Shown in pieces: positions 62,867 to 64,000 of a DNA stretch of 64,000 nt. Where the stretch lies: NCBI RefSeq assembly GCF_011758745.1, contig NZ_JAANOV010000001.1, positions 1,550,001 through 1,614,000 of the forward strand. The letters run 5' to 3'. Numbering within the stretch: the first letter of the stretch is position 1; each line of letters opens with the position of its first letter. A model generated the notes under the pieces. The model worked only from the letters and a program-made list of their open reading frames with translations, searched no databases and had not been told where the DNA came from. The position numbers and the translations under genes are program-made. This stretch comes from Amycolatopsis granulosa. GTDB taxonomy: Bacteria; Actinomycetota; Actinomycetes; Mycobacteriales; Pseudonocardiaceae.

Positions 62867-63306
62867 CGAAATTCCTGGTCCTTGAAGATGGTGAGAGCTC
62901 GAGTGGAAGCCTCTTCGGAGGCGTCATACTTGCTGATCGCGATCTCGATAGCCTGTCTGAGGCTGGCAAGCATCTCCTGAGTCGCATAGAACACGCGGAC
63001 GAGAGAGCGGTCATCCGAGTCCATAGCCACGAGGAAATGTACCGCTGCTCTCTTTGCATATTCATCGATACCAAACTTCGGCACCTGCTGGAGCAGATAG
63101 ATCCTCTGGCTCACAGCGGACATCCGCTCCTGCATCTGCGTCACCGCGCGCAGCAGGTGTGATCCGGTCTCCTCGTCCACCGCCCAGTGACCGGCCTTCG
63201 CTTCCGCCAGCATCCGCTTCGCGTCGGCGTTCATCGTGTTCAGGTTGCCCTCCCCGCCGAACACGGCCGCGATCCGACCCGCGGCCGTCGTGCTGTCCTC
63301 CGCCAC
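62863..63306 (-). CDS. helical protein B paired with DUF3558 lipoproteins
   Basis: 147 residues, paralogue of the protein at 60626. Residues 1-60 nearly identical (AEDSTTAAGRIAAVFGGEGNL ... HLLRAVTQMQE). After that SAVSQRIYLLQQVPKFGIDEYAKRAAVHFLVAMDSDDRSLV is recognisably related, then the end block SLRQAIEIAISKYDASEEA. First gene of the array with promoter GTGACA-N17-TACGGT and a strong GGAGGGGG. Function unknown. Confidence 0.8.
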   Translation of the reverse strand: MAEDSTTAAGRIAAVFGGEGNLNTMNADAKRMLAEAKAGHWAVDEETGSHLLRAVTQMQERMSAVSQRIYLLQQVPKFGIDEYAKRAAVHFLVAMDSDDRSLVRVFYATQEMLASLRQAIEIAISKYDASEEASTRALTIFKDQEFR

Positions 63307-63370
63307 AGCCCACCCCCTCCGGCCTGCACCGTATCGCGAGCCTGACTCACTGTCACCAACTCGCCCCGGT
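63128..63370 (-). repeat. 243-bp duplicated segment, copy 2
   Basis: The second copy, at the start of the array, with the same promoter and 5' coding sequence of helical protein B. Beyond both ends the copies are unrelated or much less alike. Confidence 0.85.
63328..63356 (-). promoter_or_regulatory. promoter of the DUF3558/helical array
   Basis: GTGACA (63356..63351), 17 nt, TACGGT (63333..63328) on the minus strand, 21 nt upstream of the GTG of helical protein B. Confidence 0.65.
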
Positions 63371-63426
63371 GCGCAGCCGCTCACCACGCACCGCCCGGGG
63401 CGGCCCCGCCCAACTATGGTGAGGCC

Positions 63427-64000
63427 GTGACTGATGAACTGGTGCATTACTCGGTGCGGAGTGGTGTCGCGACGATCACCCTGGACTCGCCGCACAACCG
63501 GAACGCCCTGTCCGCTCAGCTGCGCCGTGAGCTGTCCGGCGCGCTCACCCAGGCCGTGGGCGACGACGCCGTCCGCGTGATCGTGCTCACCCACACCGGC
63601 ACGGTGTTCTGCGCCGGCATGGACCTGAAGGAGGCGCGCGGGGCCGGGGCCGGGGACCAGGGCGTCAACGAGTTCCCGCGCATCCTCGAGCAGATCTGGA
63701 CCAGCCCCAAACCGGTCGTCGCGAAGCTGTCCGGGGTCGCCCGGGCCGGTGGGGTGGGCATGATCGCCGCCGCGGACATCGTGGTCGCCACCACGGCGGT
63801 CACCTTCGCGTTCTCCGAGGTCCGCATCGGCGTCGTGCCGGCGGTGATCTCGCTGACCGTGCTGCCGCGCGTCCACCCGCGCGCCGCCCAGGAGCTGTTC
63901 CTCACCGGCGAGGTGTTCGACGCCGAGCGGGCCGCCGAGATCGGGCTGATCACCAAGGCCGTCGACGCCGACCGGCTGGACGCCGAAACCGAGCGCTACG
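63427..64000 (+). CDS. enoyl-CoA hydratase/isomerase family protein (partial)
   Basis: 191 codons visible, continuing past the window. Crotonase fold: VATITLDSPHNRNALSAQLRREL, oxyanion-hole motif FCAGMDLKEARG, PKPVVAKLSGVARAGGVGMIAAADIVVATTAVTFAFSEVRIGVVPAVISLTVL. The catalytic acidic residue position in the second part reads VRIGVVP, so an ordinary hydratase Glu is not obvious and isomerase or other crotonase chemistry is possible. GTG 63427; TATGGT 6 nt upstream suggests a leaderless message. Confidence 0.92.
   Translation, partial: MTDELVHYSVRSGVATITLDSPHNRNALSAQLRRELSGALTQAVGDDAVRVIVLTHTGTVFCAGMDLKEARGAGAGDQGVNEFPRILEQIWTSPKPVVAKLSGVARAGGVGMIAAADIVVATTAVTFAFSEVRIGVVPAVISLTVLPRVHPRAAQELFLTGEVFDAERAAEIGLITKAVDADRLDAETERY

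Overview
The window is a high-GC actinobacterial chromosome segment. I place it in the Pseudonocardiaceae, possibly Amycolatopsis. The reasons are GTG/TTG starts, dense 4-nt gene overlaps, F420-type LLM oxidoreductases, DUF3558 lipoproteins and an SSI-type protease inhibitor. Gene order also matches the mycobacterial dnaG-dgt-glyS-smtB-zur-uppS-recO-era-ybeY-phoH-dnaJ2-hrcA and hemW-sulfite reductase-cysH neighbourhoods.

Region by region. 1-1.9 kb is the right edge of a lower-GC foreign element. It holds a PD-(D/E)XK-like protein with the C-terminal features of ABC-three-component conflict systems, the first codons of an overlapping partner gene, a giant palindrome, and a 43-nt 3' fragment of a tRNA-Asn gene that looks like an attachment site. 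2.1-6.0 kb is dnaG, a small hypothetical gene, a trans-aconitate methyltransferase and a LexA paralogue, with a perfect palindrome at the internal promoter. 6.1-8.1 kb is an ECF41 sigma factor with its carboxymuconolactone-decarboxylase partner and a readable ECF41 promoter, then a gutted imine-reductase-like gene. 8-13.5 kb is a membrane protein, a serpin, dGTPase and a YdcF protein. 13.5-18.1 kb is an ABC-2 exporter with its two-component system, divergent from an XRE-cupin/GNAT pair.

18.1-34.4 kb is the conserved core: glyS, the zinc regulators smtB-zur, a possible zinc-linked permease trio, uppS, recO, era, ybeY, phoH, rsmE, dnaJ and hrcA. 34.5-44.3 kb is a divergent reductive pyrimidine degradation locus under a PucR regulator: transporter, dihydropyrimidinase, beta-ureidopropionase, transaminase and CoA-acylating semialdehyde dehydrogenase. 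Its LLM F420-type oxidoreductase, the only candidate reductase there, is broken by one in-frame TAG. 44.3-50.6 kb is mixed: serine hydrolase, tRNA-Gly/tRNA-Val, siderophore-interacting protein with an iron box, SigE-type sigma factor with a membrane partner, and hemW.

50.7-59.2 kb is an assimilatory sulfur operon headed by a 28-residue Cys-codon leader peptide: nirA, zinc ribbon, cysH, cysD, cysN, a sulfonate/sulfate-type ABC importer and a sirohydrochlorin chelatase. 60.1-63.3 kb is a tandem array of two paralogous helical proteins and five DUF3558-type lipoprotein genes, one frameshifted and one truncated. It shows a 243-bp duplicated promoter-plus-5'-gene segment. The window ends inside an enoyl-CoA hydratase gene.

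Several genes (dnaG, tam, the XRE-cupin regulator, the HIT gene, the terminal enoyl-CoA hydratase, the element gene) have a TANNNT hexamer 6-8 nt before the start codon, which suggests leaderless transcription is common here.
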